DNA of 64,000 nt from an uncultured Paracoccaceae bacterium (GCA_947503765.1 CANNFA010000002.1:244501-308500); one strand, 5' to 3'. Counted from the stretch's first letter, positions 24,751 through 32,539 are shown. Notes: generated by a model from the letters alone, not told the origin. Numbers and translations: made by a program.

Positions 24751-24960
24751 CTACCGCTCCAGCCGGAAGCCCAGCTTCACCCCCACCTGGAAATGCGCCA
24801 CCTCGCCTTGCGCGACATGGCCGCGAATTTCCGTCACCTCGAACCATTCCACATTGCGCACGCTCTTGCCCGCCGTCGCCACCGCATTACGGATCGCGTC
24901 ATCGATGGAGGCCGCGGAAGAGCCGTAAACCTCGGTGATCGGATAGACATTGTCGGACAT
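24751..24960 (-). CDS. Dodecin flavin-binding protein
   Basis: A 69-residue dodecin. These small proteins form hollow dodecamers that bind and protect flavins such as riboflavin, lumichrome and FMN. The whole length fits: KVYPITEV-like NVYPITEVYGSSAASIDDAIRNAV, then NVEWFEVTEIRGHV containing the flavin-stacking Trp, and VAHFQVGVKLGFRLE. The length matches the family (about 70). AGGAGGGAATCCC stands before ATG 24960 on the minus strand. It lies downstream of lepA on the same strand, 215 bases away, with possible mutually exclusive hairpins in between (25099-25143). Confidence 0.95.
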   Translation of the reverse strand: MSDNVYPITEVYGSSAASIDDAIRNAVATAGKSVRNVEWFEVTEIRGHVAQGEVAHFQVGVKLGFRLER

Positions 24961-25098
24961 GGGATTCCCTCCTTTGGTGTCGGAAAGAAGGGTAGGGCGC
25001 GGGATGCGGGTGTCGATGCGGGTCGGCCTCGGCGCGGAGGCAAATCTCCGGCGGATTGAAACGTCTCATCGTGTCGGGAAGGATCGCCCCTCATGGAA

Positions 25099-25143
25099 GG
25101 CGTCGCAAGTCAGCCTCCCCGTTCGACGCCATCCACTTGCGAC
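25099..25143 (-). other. Alternative inverted repeats upstream of dodecin gene
   Basis: GTCGCAAGT (25102-25110) pairs perfectly with ACTTGCGAC (25135-25143). GGCGTCG (25099-25105) pairs perfectly with CGACGCC (25124-25130). The two 5-prime arms overlap, so only one stem can form at a time. The stretch lies after lepA and 139 bases before the dodecin start. No T-run follows either stem. It could be a terminator for lepA or a leader switch for the dodecin gene. Confidence 0.4.
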
Positions 25144-25175
25144 CAGCCCCGGCAAACAATTACTCAAAGGGCCTG

Positions 25176-26975
25176 TCACCCATCCATCTTCAACGCATTG
25201 ATGAATGCTTCTTGCGGGATGTCGACCTTGCCGAACTGGCGCATCTTCTTCTTGCCGGCCTTCTGCTTGTCCAGCAGCTTGCGCTTGCGCGAGGCGTCGC
25301 CGCCGTAGCATTTCGCCGTCACATCCTTGCGCAGCGCGGCCAGCGTCTCGCGGGCGATGACCTTGCCGCCGATGGCCGCCTGGATCGGAATCTTGAACAT
25401 GTGGCGGGGGATCAGGTCCTTCAGCTTTTCGACCATGACGCGCCCGCGCATTTCCGCCCGGTCGCGGTGGACCATCATCGACAGCGCGTCCACCGGTTCC
25501 TCGTTGACCAGGATCTGCATCTTGACGAGGTTGTCCTGCCGGTAGCCCGTCAGGTGGTAATCGAAGGATGCGTAACCCTTCGTTACCGATTTGAGCCTGT
25601 CGTAGAAGTCGAACACCACCTCGTTCAGCGGCAGGTCGTAGACCACCATCGCCCGCGCGCCGGCATAGGTCAGCTCCTGCTGGATGCCGCGCCGGTCCTG
25701 GCAGAGCTTCAGCACGTCGCCCAGATATTCGTCGGGCACCAGGATCGTCGCCTTGATGCGCGGCTCCTCGACATGGGCGACATGGGTCGCGTCGGGCATG
25801 TCGGCGGGGTTGTGCAATTCGGTGACGCTGCCGTCGCGCATATGGACCTTGTAGACCACCGAGGGCGCGGTGGTGATCAGCTCGATGTCGTATTCGCGTT
25901 CCAGCCGGTCGCGGATCACTTCGAGGTGCAGAAGCCCAAGGAACCCGCAGCGAAAGCCGAAACCGAGCGCGGCGGAGGTTTCCATCTCGTAGGAAAACGA
26001 TGCGTCGTTCAGCGCCAGTTTCTCGATCGCGGTGCGAAGATCCTCGAAATCCGCGGCGTCGACCGGGAACAGGCCGCAGAACACCACCGGGACCGACGGG
26101 TTGAAGCCGGGCAGCGGCGCGGCGGCGCCCTTCTTTTCGTGGGTGATCGTGTCGCCCACGCGGGTGTCGCGCACCTGCTTGATCGAGCCGGTGAAGATGC
26201 CGATCTCGCCGGGGCCAAGCTCCTTGATGTCGACCATGGCCGGTTTCAGCACGGACAGCTTGTCGATCCCGTAGATCGCCCCGGTCTGCATCATGCGGAT
26301 CCGGTCGCCCTTGCGGATCACGCCGTCCATCACCCGGATCAGCACGACCACGCCGAGATAGGCGTCGTACCACGAATCCACCAGCATCGCCTTGAGCGGC
26401 GCGTCGCGGTCGCCCTTGGGGGGCGGCAGGCGTTTGACGATTGCTTCCAGCACGTCGGGGATGCCAAGCCCGGTCTTGGCCGAAATCTCGACGGCGTCAT
26501 GTGCCTCGATCCCGATCACGTCCTCGATCTGCGCCTTGACGCGCTCGGGCTCCGAGGCCGGCAGGTCGATCTTGTTGAGCACCGGCACGATCTCGTGATC
26601 CGCGTCGATGGCCTGATACACATTGGCCAGGGTCTGCGCCTCGACCCCTTGTGTCGCGTCCACCACCAGCAGCGACCCCTCGACCGCGCGCATCGAGCGG
26701 CTGACCTCGTAGGCGAAATCGACATGGCCGGGGGTGTCGATCAGGTTCAGCACATAGGTGTGCCCGTCCTGCGCCGGATAGTCGATGCGCACCGTGTTGG
26801 CCTTGATGGTGATGCCGCGCTCGCGCTCGATGTCCATCGCGTCGAGCATCTGCTCCTTCATGTCGCGCTCGGCGACGGTTCCGGTCAGCTGGATCAGCCG
26901 GTCGGCAAGCGTGGATTTCCCATGGTCGATATGCGCGACGATGGAGAAATTGCGGATATGGGCGAGGTCGGTCAT
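25176..26975 (-). CDS. lepA: Elongation factor 4 (LepA), ribosome-associated GTPase
   Basis: LepA is a translation GTPase of the EF-G superfamily that acts on 30S assembly/initiation or back-translocates stalled ribosomes. From ATG 26975 the product is 599 residues, the standard length. G-motifs are AHIDHGKST (G1), GITIK (G2), DTPGHVDF (G3) and NKIDLP (G4). The C-terminal LepA-specific domain ends [22 protein letters not shown]. The open frame extends 49 codons further upstream to 27122, but those codons precede the conserved N terminus and run into the antitoxin promoter. The gene diverges from the toxin-antitoxin pair. Confidence 0.97.
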   Translation of the reverse strand: MTDLAHIRNFSIVAHIDHGKSTLADRLIQLTGTVAERDMKEQMLDAMDIERERGITIKANTVRIDYPAQDGHTYVLNLIDTPGHVDFAYEVSRSMRAVEGSLLVVDATQGVEAQTLANVYQAIDADHEIVPVLNKIDLPASEPERVKAQIEDVIGIEAHDAVEISAKTGLGIPDVLEAIVKRLPPPKGDRDAPLKAMLVDSWYDAYLGVVVLIRVMDGVIRKGDRIRMMQTGAIYGIDKLSVLKPAMVDIKELGPGEIGIFTGSIKQVRDTRVGDTITHEKKGAAAPLPGFNPSVPVVFCGLFPVDAADFEDLRTAIEKLALNDASFSYEMETSAALGFGFRCGFLGLLHLEVIRDRLEREYDIELITTAPSVVYKVHMRDGSVTELHNPADMPDATHVAHVEEPRIKATILVPDEYLGDVLKLCQDRRGIQQELTYAGARAMVVYDLPLNEVVFDFYDRLKSVTKGYASFDYHLTGYRQDNLVKMQILVNEEPVDALSMMVHRDRAEMRGRVMVEKLKDLIPRHMFKIPIQAAIGGKVIARETLAALRKDVTAKCYGGDASRKRKLLDKQKAGKKKMRQFGKVDIPQEAFINALKMDG

Positions 26976-27034
26976 GCGCAACGATATGATGCAGGCGCGG
27001 GAGGGGGTCAATGGGGCGTATGGCGGATGCGGGG

Positions 27035-27063
27035 TTGAGAATGTGGTTTGTAGTGTATATTTT
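27035..27063 (+). promoter_or_regulatory. Candidate promoter of the toxin-antitoxin operon
   Basis: TTGAGA (27035-27040) is followed by TATATT (27056-27061, 15-base spacer) or TATTTT (27058-27063, 17-base spacer) in an AT-rich patch unlike the surrounding GC-rich DNA. The antitoxin ATG lies 25 bases downstream with GAAAGGA before it. Repeated TGTGTA/TGTGTAA words here could be the antitoxin operator. Confidence 0.45.
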
Positions 27064-27087
27064 GGTGTGTAATCGAAAGGACATGCC

Positions 27088-27339
27088 ATGACCCGCCTTC
27101 TGACCACCGAAATCGCCACCATGACCGAGATGCGCGAGCCGCAGAAAGTGCTCGATCGGGCGCGCGGCCGGCCCGTGGCGGTGATGAAGAATTCGCGCCT
27201 CGTGGGCTATTTCGTGCCGGCCGAGGCGGTGGCCACGCCGGGCGAGCACCGGGTGGCGACGATGGAAGAGGTGCTGGCCCACCTGCAGGAGACCCGCGCC
27301 GAGGTTCAGCCGGTGCTCGACTATCTGCGCGACAAGTGA
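27088..27339 (+). CDS. Phd/YefM-type antitoxin
   Basis: An 83-residue protein with the Phd/YefM plan: an N-terminal DNA-binding and dimerisation half ([36 protein letters not shown]) and a charged C-terminal half that would bind and neutralise the toxin ([22 protein letters not shown]). Antitoxins of this type also repress their own operon, with toxin as co-repressor. GAAAGGACATGCC gives the ribosome site at ATG 27088. Its stop overlaps the toxin start (GTGA), the normal arrangement for keeping antitoxin in excess. It lies beside a restriction-modification pair, suggesting a mobile defence island. Confidence 0.85.
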   Translation: MTRLLTTEIATMTEMREPQKVLDRARGRPVAVMKNSRLVGYFVPAEAVATPGEHRVATMEEVLAHLQETRAEVQPVLDYLRDK

Positions 27340-27716
27340 TGTTCACCCTTCTGACGCCCGATCAGGTGCGCGCGATTCATGACGTGGTGCTCAATTCTGG
27401 CGAATTGACTGGCGAAGCGCTGGACAAATCGCTGGAAAGCGCGCTGGCCCGCGTGGAAAACCGTCTGGCCTACGGCATGATCGGCGATGGGTTCGATCTG
27501 GCGGCGGCCTATGCCGTCGCCGTGGCCACGGGGCATTGCTTCAACGACGCGAACAAGCGGACAGCTTTCCGAACGATGAACGCGGCGCTGGCGCTTAACG
27601 GCCACCGCATCGCCTGGACCACGGAAGAAGTCGGTGCAATGGTGGTCGAGGTCGCCCAGGGGCGTGTCGAGGCCGACGATCTGGCGGGTTGGCTGCGCAT
27701 CAAGGCACAGGGCTGA
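27336..27716 (+). CDS. Doc-type (death-on-curing, Fic-fold) toxin
   Basis: A 126-residue Fic/Doc-fold protein. The active-site motif HCFNDANKR is at residues 67-75, matching the Doc consensus HxFx(D/N)xNKR with intact His67. Phage P1 Doc phosphorylates EF-Tu and stops translation; the same activity is inferred here. The start may be GTG 27336 (overlapping the antitoxin stop) or ATG 27339 one codon later. The length is that of Doc. The gene follows its antitoxin directly and is separated from the restriction endonuclease by 84 bases. Confidence 0.9.
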   Translation: MMFTLLTPDQVRAIHDVVLNSGELTGEALDKSLESALARVENRLAYGMIGDGFDLAAAYAVAVATGHCFNDANKRTAFRTMNAALALNGHRIAWTTEEVGAMVVEVAQGRVEADDLAGWLRIKAQG

Positions 27717-27800
27717 CGCGGGGGAATCCGACCTTGCCGCGATGGAAACGGTCCGGTAGTGTTTCGACACCTTGTGAGAACAATTCCAGAACGCCGCAAC

Positions 27801-28391
27801 ATGCTGACCGCCCGGCTGCCAGATTTCGTGAGACAGAACTATTATTGCGGCGAGTGGCACCATGCCAGCGCGGTCATGGCCGGCGACCGCCCGCAGGAAT
27901 GGCGCGACCTGATGGACGTTCTGTCTGCGTTCCGGCTCAAGAAATCGTATATCGCCAGGGGCGGCGGCTCCAAGACCAACCTCGCCGCGTATATCGACAC
28001 GTTCCTCGAGGCGCGCGGCTGGCGCGAGACGAAGTTCGACACCAAGATCGTCGTGGACGACACCGAAACCGCGACGCCGACCCACAAGATCGACATGTTC
28101 CGCAACGGCATCGCGGTCGAGATCGAATGGAACAACAAGGATCCGTTCTATGACCGCGATCTCAACAACTTTCGCCTGCTGCATGCATTGCGGACGGTGA
28201 GCGTCGGGGTCATCATCACCCGTGCCGACGAGCTTCAGGACATTTTCGACGATCTGGGGCGCGGATCGTCCTATGGCACATCGACGACGCATCTGAGCAA
28301 ACTGATCCCGCGAATCGAGGGCGGCGGCGCCGGCGGATGCCCGATCCTGACCTTCGGGATCAAGAAGAGCCTGTACAGGGAGACCGAGTGA
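27801..28391 (+). CDS. BglII/BstYI-like type II restriction endonuclease
   Basis: A 196-residue endonuclease-fold protein. The likely catalytic centre is THKIDMFRNGIAVEIEWNNKD with Asp98, Glu107 and Glu109. The spacing D-x8-E-x-E equals that of BglII (Asp84, Glu93, Gln95) with Gln replaced by Glu as in BamHI. NNKDPFYDRDLNNFRLLHAL, SVGVIITRADELQ, LGRGSSYGTSTTHLSKL and the C-terminal GGGAGGCPILTFGI are landmarks I associate with the family. ATG 27801 is preferred: family N termini begin like MLTARLPDFVRQNY; a GTG at 27759 adds 14 atypical codons. The stop shares one base with the methyltransferase start (TGATG). Two small dyads (27759-27770 and 27772-27783) precede it. Early codons (AGA, AAC TAT TAT) are less GC-biased than neighbours, suggesting transfer. 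Confidence 0.82.
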   Translation: MLTARLPDFVRQNYYCGEWHHASAVMAGDRPQEWRDLMDVLSAFRLKKSYIARGGGSKTNLAAYIDTFLEARGWRETKFDTKIVVDDTETATPTHKIDMFRNGIAVEIEWNNKDPFYDRDLNNFRLLHALRTVSVGVIITRADELQDIFDDLGRGSSYGTSTTHLSKLIPRIEGGGAGGCPILTFGIKKSLYRETE

Positions 28392-29047
28392 TGGCGAATG
28401 CGAATGACGACTTCCTGTCGGATCTGGCGGGCCGGAAGTTCCAGACCATCCTCGCCGACCCGCCCTGGCAGTTCCAGAACCGCACCGGCAAGATGGCGCC
28501 GGAACACCGGCGGTTGTCGCGCTATCCGACCATGACGCTGGACGATATCTGCGATTTGCCGGTAGAGGCGGTGGCCGGCGATCCGGCGCATCTTTACCTG
28601 TGGGTGCCCAACGCCCTGCTGCCCGAGGGGCTGAAGGTGATGGAACATTGGGGGTTCCGCTACAAGAGCAACCTGATCTGGTACAAGATCCGCAAGGATG
28701 GCGGGCCGGACCGGCGCGGTGTGGGCTTCTATTTCCGCAACGTGACGGAAATCCTGCTGTTCGGCGTGCGCGGCAAGAACGCCCGCACCCTGGCGCCGGG
28801 CCGGTCGCAGGAAAACATCATCGCCACGCAGAAGCGCGAGCATAGCCGCAAGCCCGACGAGCAATACGACCTGATCGAACGGTGCAGCTTCGGCGAGCGG
28901 CTGGAGATTTTCGCGCGCGGCCCGCGCGCCGGCTGGACGGTCTGGGGCAACCAGTCCGAGCATTACGAGCCGACATGGAAAACCTACCCCAACCACTCGC
29001 AGGCCAAGGTCGTCCCGCTCAAGAAAGCGTCCGCCTCGCGCGGCTGA
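28391..29047 (+). CDS. MT-A70-family adenine-N6 DNA methyltransferase
   Basis: A 218-residue MT-A70-like methyltransferase that would protect the host genome by methylating adenine N6 in the recognition site. The catalytic DPPW is at residues 23-26 (ILADPPWQFQNRTG). LSRYPTMTLDDICDLPV, HLYLWVPNALLPEGLKVMEHWGFRYKSNLIWYK, the FRNVTEILLFGVRG strand and KPDEQYDLIERCSFGERLEIFARGPRAGWTVWGNQ are all typical. ATG 28391 shares one base with the endonuclease stop, so the pair is coupled, endonuclease first. The recognition sequence is unknown; BstYI-type enzymes read RGATCY, which contains a methylatable adenine. Confidence 0.92.
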   Translation: MANANDDFLSDLAGRKFQTILADPPWQFQNRTGKMAPEHRRLSRYPTMTLDDICDLPVEAVAGDPAHLYLWVPNALLPEGLKVMEHWGFRYKSNLIWYKIRKDGGPDRRGVGFYFRNVTEILLFGVRGKNARTLAPGRSQENIIATQKREHSRKPDEQYDLIERCSFGERLEIFARGPRAGWTVWGNQSEHYEPTWKTYPNHSQAKVVPLKKASASRG

Positions 29048-29121
29048 CGGTCGGCCGGACCTGCCGCGCGCGGATGCAATCGCATCTGGTCATCGGCGCG
29101 GAACTGGCGCACAGTCGCGCC

Positions 29122-29370
29122 ATGCTGGAAACCCATGAATTGCCGGTCGAAGCCGTGCGCGTACCCGTGAAGCGCCTGAAGACGCTGGACGAGGCACGTG
29201 TGCAGGCGCTGGCCGAGGACATGCTGGAAAACGGGCAGACCACGCCGATCCGGGTCCGGCCCGATGGCGATAGCTACGTTCTGCTCGAGGGGCTGCATCG
29301 TCTCGCGGCGCTCAAGGCGCTGGGCGAGGAGGTCGTGCGCGCCTTCGTCGTGCGGGCGCGGTTGCACTGA
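29122..29370 (+). CDS. Mini ParB/sulfiredoxin-fold protein
   Basis: An 82-residue protein that is only a ParB N-terminal/sulfiredoxin fold: ELPVEAVRVPVKRLKTLDEARVQALAEDMLENGQTTPIRVRPDG, then LLEGLHRLAALKALGEEVVRAFVV. EGLHR sits where ParB has GERR and sulfiredoxin GCHR, the nucleotide-binding loop; there is no Cys, so sulfiredoxin activity is excluded. The DNA-binding helix domain of true ParB is missing. An in-frame ATG at 29074 would add 16 residues. It follows the methyltransferase by 74 bases on the same strand, so it may be an accessory of the restriction-modification module, but its function is unknown. Confidence 0.75.
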   Translation: MLETHELPVEAVRVPVKRLKTLDEARVQALAEDMLENGQTTPIRVRPDGDSYVLLEGLHRLAALKALGEEVVRAFVVRARLH

Positions 29371-29388
29371 GCCGAAAGGCGGCGCCGG

Positions 29389-29994
29389 TCAATTCTTGCG
29401 GACACGGTTCTTGACCGCCTTGTCCTTGGTCTGACCGTTGCTGTCCGCGAACGGATCGGTTTCGGCGAACGGATCCTTGCCGGTCGATCCGCGGCTGTTC
29501 ATCTCGCGCTGGCACTTTTCCACCTCGTCCCAGGCCCGGCGCGACCCGTTCAGTTTCAGATTGTCGATTTCCTTCCCGTTATACGAGATCCGCATGTTCA
29601 GCGCGGCCTGGAATTCGGCGATGAAATCCATCTTCGTGCTTTGCGCGTGCAGGTACACCGTCTCGCCGGAGTTGAATTGCAGGCCCGAGGCAGAGACATC
29701 CCAGACCGGGCGGCTGCCGAACTGGACCTGGATGTCGTAGGAGCCGTCGGGGCTGATCGACCGCCAATCGTCGTTGCCGACCAGGAAATAGAAGTTGTCC
29801 TTTTGCGGGTTGCGCCCGATCCGTAGCACCGTACCCCCGTTCCAGGATGCCAGCGCGTAACACCCGTTGCCGATGGTGGGGTCGACGGAAACATCCCAAT
29901 TGCCCACGGCGGCCCAGAAATCGTTGTCGGCCGCGCTTGCGGGCAGGCCGGACAGGGACACGCCGAGGATGAGAGCCAAGGACTTTGCGGACAT
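29389..29994 (-). CDS. Secreted protein of unknown function
   Basis: A 201-residue protein with a signal peptide (MSAKSLALILGVSLSGLPASAA). I do not recognise a family. The mature part is beta-rich with many aromatic residues (DNDFWAAVGNWDVSVDPTIGNGCYALASWNGG, FYFLVGNDDW, YDIQVQFG). A C-terminal tail is charged and repetitive (DPFAETDPFADSNG, then KDKAVKNRVRKN). Two cysteines could form a disulphide. ATG 29994 is chosen for GGAGG about 6 bases upstream and the signal peptide that follows; a longer frame to 30036 lacks both. It is convergent with the ParB-like gene, 18 bases apart. Confidence 0.8.
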   Translation of the reverse strand: MSAKSLALILGVSLSGLPASAADNDFWAAVGNWDVSVDPTIGNGCYALASWNGGTVLRIGRNPQKDNFYFLVGNDDWRSISPDGSYDIQVQFGSRPVWDVSASGLQFNSGETVYLHAQSTKMDFIAEFQAALNMRISYNGKEIDNLKLNGSRRAWDEVEKCQREMNSRGSTGKDPFAETDPFADSNGQTKDKAVKNRVRKN

Positions 29995-30149
29995 CAGAGC
30001 CTCCGGAAAACAATATGATGCGTGTATCTTAAGCACAGCCTGCGCCGAACAGGCAAGATTGGACGCTTCGAATTGATCTGGCGCAAGGCCGTGCCTATCC
30101 TGTCTCGAATACGAATGCGCCCGATGGGCTCAGGCGAAAGGAACGGACC

Positions 30150-30326
30150 ATGCTACGCCTTGCAATGACGCTGTTCGCCGTGATCGCGACGACGCTGATG
30201 GGCAGCTTTGTCGTGGTTGCGCTGGTCACCGGCTATGACACGTTGCAGCCGGTTCTGGCGGCGGCCGCGGCCGGGTTCGTGGCGGCGATTCCGGTCACCT
30301 GGATCGTGACGAAAAAGCTGGTCTGA
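30150..30326 (+). CDS. Small two-helix membrane protein (often mislabelled CTP synthetase)
   Basis: A 58-codon gene with GAAAGGA 7-13 bases before ATG 30150 and a TGA at 30324. The product is almost entirely two hydrophobic helices (LRLAMTLFAVIATTLMGSF..VVALVTG and LAAAAAGFVAAIPVTWIV) ending in KKLV. From memory, similar 55-60 residue proteins are widespread in Rhodobacterales and often carry the wrong database name CTP synthetase; nothing here resembles that enzyme. Function is unknown. It is convergent with the alpha/beta hydrolase, 18 bases away. Confidence 0.75.
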   Translation: MLRLAMTLFAVIATTLMGSFVVVALVTGYDTLQPVLAAAAAGFVAAIPVTWIVTKKLV

Positions 30327-30344
30327 CCCGCCCCGGCCCGCGTC

Positions 30345-31103
30345 TCAGGCGTCGAGCCAGGTGCGCAGGGCGGCGATGAATTCGCGCGGCTTGTCGGCAT
30401 GCAGCCAATGGCCCGCGCCGGGGATCTTGGCGAAACGGGCGCGCGGGAAATATCCGCGGATCGCCTGCCGGTGTTCGGGGCGCACGTAATCGCTGTCGGC
30501 ACCGGCCAGGAACAGGGCCGGGATGTCCGCCTGCGCGGCCACGTCCGGCCAGCCGATGATCCGGTCCATCTCGGCGTCCAGCGCGTCGAGGTTCAGCCGC
30601 CATTCGCCCGCCTTCGTGTCCAGCGACTGCAGCAGGAAGGCGCGGGTGCCGCGGTCGGGGATCGCGCCGGCCAGCGCCGCGTCGGCGTCGGCGCGCGTGC
30701 CGCCAGCCTCGGGGTTCAGCCCGCGCATCGCGTCGATCAATTGCCGCTGGCTATGGGCGTAGGCGACCGGCGCGATATCCGCCACGGTCAGTTTCGCCAC
30801 CTTGTCCGGCTCTGTCAGCGCCAGCATCATTGCCGCCTTGCCACCCATGGAATGGCCGACCACGTCGGCACGGCCGCCATGAGCGTCGATCACTTCGGCC
30901 AGATCGGCGGCAAGGTCCGGGTAGGTATGGCTGGCATGCCACGGACTTGCGCCGTGATTGCGCATGTCGACGCTCAGGACCTGCCGCGAATCGGCCAGTC
31001 GCCGGGCGATGGCGCCCCAGTTGCGGGCCGACCCGAACAGGCCGTGTACGATCAGAAGTGGCGGGTGTTGCGTCTGTGCGCCAGTAACGGTGGTATTCAG
31101 CAT
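30345..31103 (-). CDS. Alpha/beta hydrolase (YbfF-like esterase)
   Basis: A 252-residue cytosolic alpha/beta hydrolase. The oxyanion HGLFGSARNW is at residues 20-29. The nucleophile elbow is GHSMGG, with the catalytic Ser in VVGHSMGGKAAM. The acid region is LFLAGADSDYV and the catalytic His is in GAGHWLHADKP. The N-terminal pattern PLLIVHGLFGSARNWGAIAR and SVDMRNHGASPW closely follow E. coli YbfF, an acyl-CoA or short-chain esterase. The true substrate is unknown. Start 31103 has only a weak ribosome site but begins the conserved region; frames further upstream are shadows. Confidence 0.9.
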   Translation of the reverse strand: MLNTTVTGAQTQHPPLLIVHGLFGSARNWGAIARRLADSRQVLSVDMRNHGASPWHASHTYPDLAADLAEVIDAHGGRADVVGHSMGGKAAMMLALTEPDKVAKLTVADIAPVAYAHSQRQLIDAMRGLNPEAGGTRADADAALAGAIPDRGTRAFLLQSLDTKAGEWRLNLDALDAEMDRIIGWPDVAAQADIPALFLAGADSDYVRPEHRQAIRGYFPRARFAKIPGAGHWLHADKPREFIAALRTWLDA

Positions 31104-31194
31104 GCCCGCTGCATAGCCGAGGGGGCGGGGGCTGGAAAGGGGCGGGGTGCGGCAGGTACGTTCCCTGAAAGCTGCTATTGGGGGGATAGAGCTG

Positions 31195-31569
31195 ATGATG
31201 ACTGCCGAAGGGCTGGCTGCGCGGTCTGCGTCGCTGGCGCGCCTGTTCGAGAAAAAGCTGAAACTGCGGGGCGGCGGGCTGGAAGCCAAGCTGAACCGCG
31301 CCGGCCGGCGGCTGCCGCCGCGGGTGCGCCGCGAGGCCGAATTGCTGGTTGCGGCGGAACGCGCCGCCGGGCATCCGCGCCTGATGCGCCAGTTCGATCC
31401 CGCCGCGCTGGATGCGGCCCATGCCGGATGCGCGCGCTGGCTGCGGGGCGTCGATCTGCGCCGGCGGCGCCGCGACCGCGCGCTGAACCTGCTGGCTGCC
31501 AATGTCTTCAACCTGCTGATCGTGGCCGGGGCGTTCGTCGGCTACCTTGTCTGGTCGGGGCACCTTTAG
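31195..31569 (+). CDS. Small protein of unknown function with C-terminal membrane helix
   Basis: A 124-residue protein of no family I recognise. It is strongly basic and Ala/Leu/Arg-rich, suggesting helices (LARLFEKKLKLRGGGLEAKLNRAGRRLPPRVRREAELLVAAERAAGHPRL, given here as the visible character rather than a motif). It ends in one hydrophobic segment (LLAANVFNLLIVAGAFVGYLVW), so it is probably tail-anchored. GGGGGG stands about 8-13 bases before ATG 31195; a second ATG at 31198 is equally possible. It lies between divergent and convergent unrelated genes, so context gives no function. Confidence 0.65.
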   Translation: MMTAEGLAARSASLARLFEKKLKLRGGGLEAKLNRAGRRLPPRVRREAELLVAAERAAGHPRLMRQFDPAALDAAHAGCARWLRGVDLRRRRRDRALNLLAANVFNLLIVAGAFVGYLVWSGHL

Positions 31570-31601
31570 GCACCCCGGCCCGGCAAAGCTGGTCTTCCCG
31601 G

Positions 31602-32009
31602 TCAATCGCCGCGCATGCCGGCATATTCCGCGTCGGTCACATGACGCTCCCACACGACATGGACGCCGTCCTGCGCCTCCTGCATCGCGAGGTGGCACAT
31701 GGCGGTATCCGGCGCGGCACCGTGCCAGTGCCGTTCGCCGGGCGGGATCCAGATCGTGTCGCCGGGGCGGATCGTGACGATCGTCCCTCCCTCTGTCTGG
31801 AACAGCCCGGTGCCCGACACGACATGCAGCGTCTGGCCCAGCGGATGGGTGTGCCAGGCCGTGCGCGCGCCCGGCTCGAAGGTGACCCATGTGGCGCGCA
31901 GGCGGGCCGGTTCCGGCGCCTCGACGATCGCATCCTGCCGGACACGGCCGGTGAAATACTCGGCGGGCGGGGTGAGCGACGCGGTGTCGCCGGCGCGGGT
32001 GATCTGCAT
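31602..32009 (-). CDS. Cupin-domain protein
   Basis: A 135-residue single-domain cupin. The first metal motif is visible in GARTAWHTHPLGQTLHVVSG (HxH then Gln in the usual Glu place) and the second in PGDTIWIPPGERHWHGA. TMCHLAMQEAQ completes the barrel. Such small cupins include quercetinase-like dioxygenases and carboxymuconolactone-linked proteins; the reaction is not assignable. ATG 32009 follows AGGAGA at 6-11 bases. It is monocistronic, convergent with the small membrane protein and divergent from the LprI-like gene. Confidence 0.88.
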   Translation of the reverse strand: MQITRAGDTASLTPPAEYFTGRVRQDAIVEAPEPARLRATWVTFEPGARTAWHTHPLGQTLHVVSGTGLFQTEGGTIVTIRPGDTIWIPPGERHWHGAAPDTAMCHLAMQEAQDGVHVVWERHVTDAEYAGMRGD

Positions 32010-32146
32010 GGGCTTCTCCTGTATCCGTCTGTATACGCCTCGCGGAGCAGAGCATGGCCCGGCGCCGGTGTGAAGGGGGACTGACGCATGCACGGCTTGG
32101 GGTTATGGTGGCAGGATGCACCCTTTTCGTGAACGGGAGAAATCCG

Positions 32147-32539
32147 ATGACCAGACTTCCCTCGATCCTGATGGCGCTGTCCTGCCTCGCGGTTCCGGCG
32201 GCGGCCACCGCCGATCCGACCGAGGAATGCGCCGCCGGCAGCCAGGCCGAGATCGCGGATTGCCTTTATGAGCTGGAACAGGACGTCGACCGGGATGTCG
32301 CGTCCTCGCTGCGTTCCGCGGCCGCGTCGGCAGAGAAACTGGACGCGCGCATGGACCGGCCACTTATGGTTCCTGCGCTGGATGCCTCGCAGGCGGCCTG
32401 GACGGCCTATCGCGATGCGCAATGCGAGGCGATGGGCGCGAGTTTCGGCGGCGGGTCCGGCGCCGGAATCGCCATCCGAAGCTGCCGCGTGACGCTGGGC
32501 CGGGCGCGGGCCGAGGAGTTGAAGACGCTGATATTCTGA
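32147..32539 (+). CDS. Secreted DUF1311 / LprI-like lysozyme-inhibitor family protein
   Basis: A 130-residue exported protein. A signal peptide (MTRLPSILMALSCLAVPAAATA) is followed by the DUF1311 pattern: EECAAGSQAEIADCLYELEQDVD, a helical middle, then QAAWTAYRDAQCEAMGASFGGGSG and SCRVTLGRARAEELKTL. Four cysteines (about residues 28, 39, 92 and 108) can form two disulphides as in LprI. Some members inhibit lysozyme; for this one it is only a family inference. GGGAGA precedes ATG 32147. A bidirectional hairpin (32550-32576) separates it from glyA. Confidence 0.87.
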   Translation: MTRLPSILMALSCLAVPAAATADPTEECAAGSQAEIADCLYELEQDVDRDVASSLRSAAASAEKLDARMDRPLMVPALDASQAAWTAYRDAQCEAMGASFGGGSGAGIAIRSCRVTLGRARAEELKTLIF

